Below are positions 63,080 to 64,000 of a stretch of 64,000 nt of DNA, in pieces. The position numbers and the translations under genes are program-made. Origin of the DNA: Tenderia sp965602225 (lineage in GTDB: Bacteria; Pseudomonadota; Gammaproteobacteria; Tenderiales; Tenderiaceae); contig CBFCYE010000006.1 of NCBI GenBank assembly GCA_965602225.1, forward strand, positions 54,043 to 118,042. Direction: 5' to 3'. Every line of letters begins with the position of its first letter. The first letter of the stretch is position 1. The notes under the pieces are model-generated. The model was given only the letters and a program-made list of their open reading frames with translations, was not told the origin of the DNA and did not search any database.

Positions 63080-64000
63080 CTATTCCTCTCCCTGACTGCG
63101 CAGGTACTCTTCATAGGTACCGGCATAATCAACAATACCAGTAGGTGTCAGCTCAATAATACGGGTCGCCAGTGATGAAACAAATTCGCGGTCATGAGAA
63201 ACAAAGACCAGGGTGCCGGGAAACTGTTCCAGGGCATTATTCAGGGATTCGATCGATTCCATATCCAAGTGATTGGTCGGCTCATCCATCACCAGAATAT
63301 TGGGCCTTTGCAACATCAGCTTGCCAAACAGCATGCGACCCTGCTCACCACCGGAAATCACCTTGACGCTCTTATTGAAATCGTCGCGTGAAAACAATAG
63401 TCGCCCCAGAGTACCGAGGATGGTCTGTTCGTCATCGCCGGCCTGACCACAATGCGCCATCCAGTCGTACAAATTGAGTGGCTCAGCAAAATCAGAGGAA
63501 TGGTCCTGAGCGTAGTAACCGACATTGGCATTATCAGACCATTTCACCACCCCAGTGTTAGGCTTTAAATCACCTACCAGAGTCTTGAGCAAGGTTGTTT
63601 TACCGATACCATTTGGACCGATAATGGCCAGCCGCTCACCAACCTCCAGCATCAGATTCAGGCCACTGAACAAGGGGCCATCACCATAGTCCTTACTGAC
63701 ATTCTCAATCTCCAGCGCCTGGCGATGCAGTTTTTTATCCTGATCAAAGCGAATAAAAGGATTCACACGGCTAGATGGTTTGATCTCGTCCAGCTGGATC
63801 TTGTCGATCTGTTTAGCACGTGAGGTAGCCTGTTTAGCCTTGGAGGCATTGGCAGAGAACCTGGAAACAAACTGCTGCAACTCATTGATCTGAGCCTTTT
63901 TCTTGGCATTATCGGCATACTGCTGTTCACGCGCCTGAGTCGATGCCGTCATGTATTCATCATAGTTGCCCGGGTAGAGACGTAGCTCACGGAAATCCAG
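63080..64000 (-). CDS. ybiT: ABC-F family ATPase, YbiT-like (partial, 5' end off the window)
   Basis: The C-terminal 306 codons or so are present; the N-terminal ABC domain lies beyond the right edge. Visible parts are the linker region SRFSANASKAKQATSRAKQI and NPFIRFDQDKKLHRQALEIE, the second Walker A (IGPNGIGKTTLLKTLVGD), the signature ISGGEQGRMLFGK and Walker B LVMDEPTNHLDMESIESL. These blocks match E. coli YbiT closely. ABC-F proteins act on the ribosome and not in membrane transport. An internal ATG at 63952 is not the real start. Confidence 0.9.
   Translation of the reverse strand: MDFRELRLYPGNYDEYMTASTQAREQQYADNAKKKAQINELQQFVSRFSANASKAKQATSRAKQIDKIQLDEIKPSSRVNPFIRFDQDKKLHRQALEIENVSKDYGDGPLFSGLNLMLEVGERLAIIGPNGIGKTTLLKTLVGDLKPNTGVVKWSDNANVGYYAQDHSSDFAEPLNLYDWMAHCGQAGDDEQTILGTLGRLLFSRDDFNKSVKVISGGEQGRMLFGKLMLQRPNILVMDEPTNHLDMESIESLNNALEQFPGTLVFVSHDREFVSSLATRIIELTPTGIVDYAGTYEEYLRSQGEE

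Noticed and set aside
1..64000. tRNA, rRNA, prophage, insertion sequence or integrase genes
   Set aside because: Intergenic gaps are short and none shows a tRNA cloverleaf or rRNA signature. No transposase, integrase or phage structural protein was seen in any frame.

Overview
The window reads as one continuous chromosomal segment of a gammaproteobacterium, most like a Chromatiales-type or related environmental lineage. This rests on gene content: a full rnfABCDGE-nth block, purM-purN next to DUF3108, the DUF2066/CDP-alcohol transferase/perM/hda/nadC cluster, DUF1841, DUF1415, ppnP and gammaproteobacterial-type gloA, proS and metG. Both a GlyGly-CTERM-like and a PEP-CTERM sorting tail occur. 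I see no rRNA, tRNA, CRISPR, prophage or insertion sequence. The naming of the lineage is inference.

Layout. 1-12 kb: a DUF1538 antiporter-like pair, a P2-type cation ATPase, an exported beta-helix protein with a GlyGly-CTERM-like tail, a WrbA-like flavoprotein, a LysM lipoprotein, YihY and YqhA membrane proteins, a GT-C-like membrane protein with TPRs, and a stand-alone protoglobin. 12-29 kb: housekeeping genes (fumC, acyP, a lytic transglycosylase, proS, nadC, hda, perM, purMN, dcd, apbC, metG), plus a GRDP-like protein whose glycine/cysteine-rich tail is cut off by an apparent one-base deletion. 29-39 kb: the complete Rnf electron-transport operon, then an OGT-like TPR glycosyltransferase lying between rnfE and nth, then DUF1841 and hisC. 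39-46 kb: a single-domain globin, a 1237-residue hybrid phosphorelay kinase ending in an EAL domain, a decayed bacteriohemerythrin pseudogene, gloA, ppnP and argG. 46-49 kb: a lipoprotein with twelve tandem Kelch-like repeats.

48.7-56.7 kb is the most unusual part. Five genes run on the minus strand: an unrecognised 814-residue protein made of two diverged copies of one domain, a large (989-residue) glycyl radical enzyme, a protein with an SCP2-like C-terminus, a compact radical-SAM activase, and a DUF6765 protein with a metal-ligand pattern recalling zinc phospholipase C-type proteins. The last three genes overlap or abut, and a double-hairpin palindrome separates them from the enzyme gene. 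An OmpR-type two-component system diverges from the same 311-bp intergenic region. I propose this as an uncharacterised anaerobic pathway, perhaps acting on a hydrophobic substrate; the substrate is not visible from sequence.

59-64 kb holds a PEP-CTERM protein, a SLC13/DASS anion symporter, a cyclic-nucleotide-binding-fold protein, DUF1415 and MOSC proteins, and the C-terminal part of a YbiT-type ABC-F ATPase running off the right edge.
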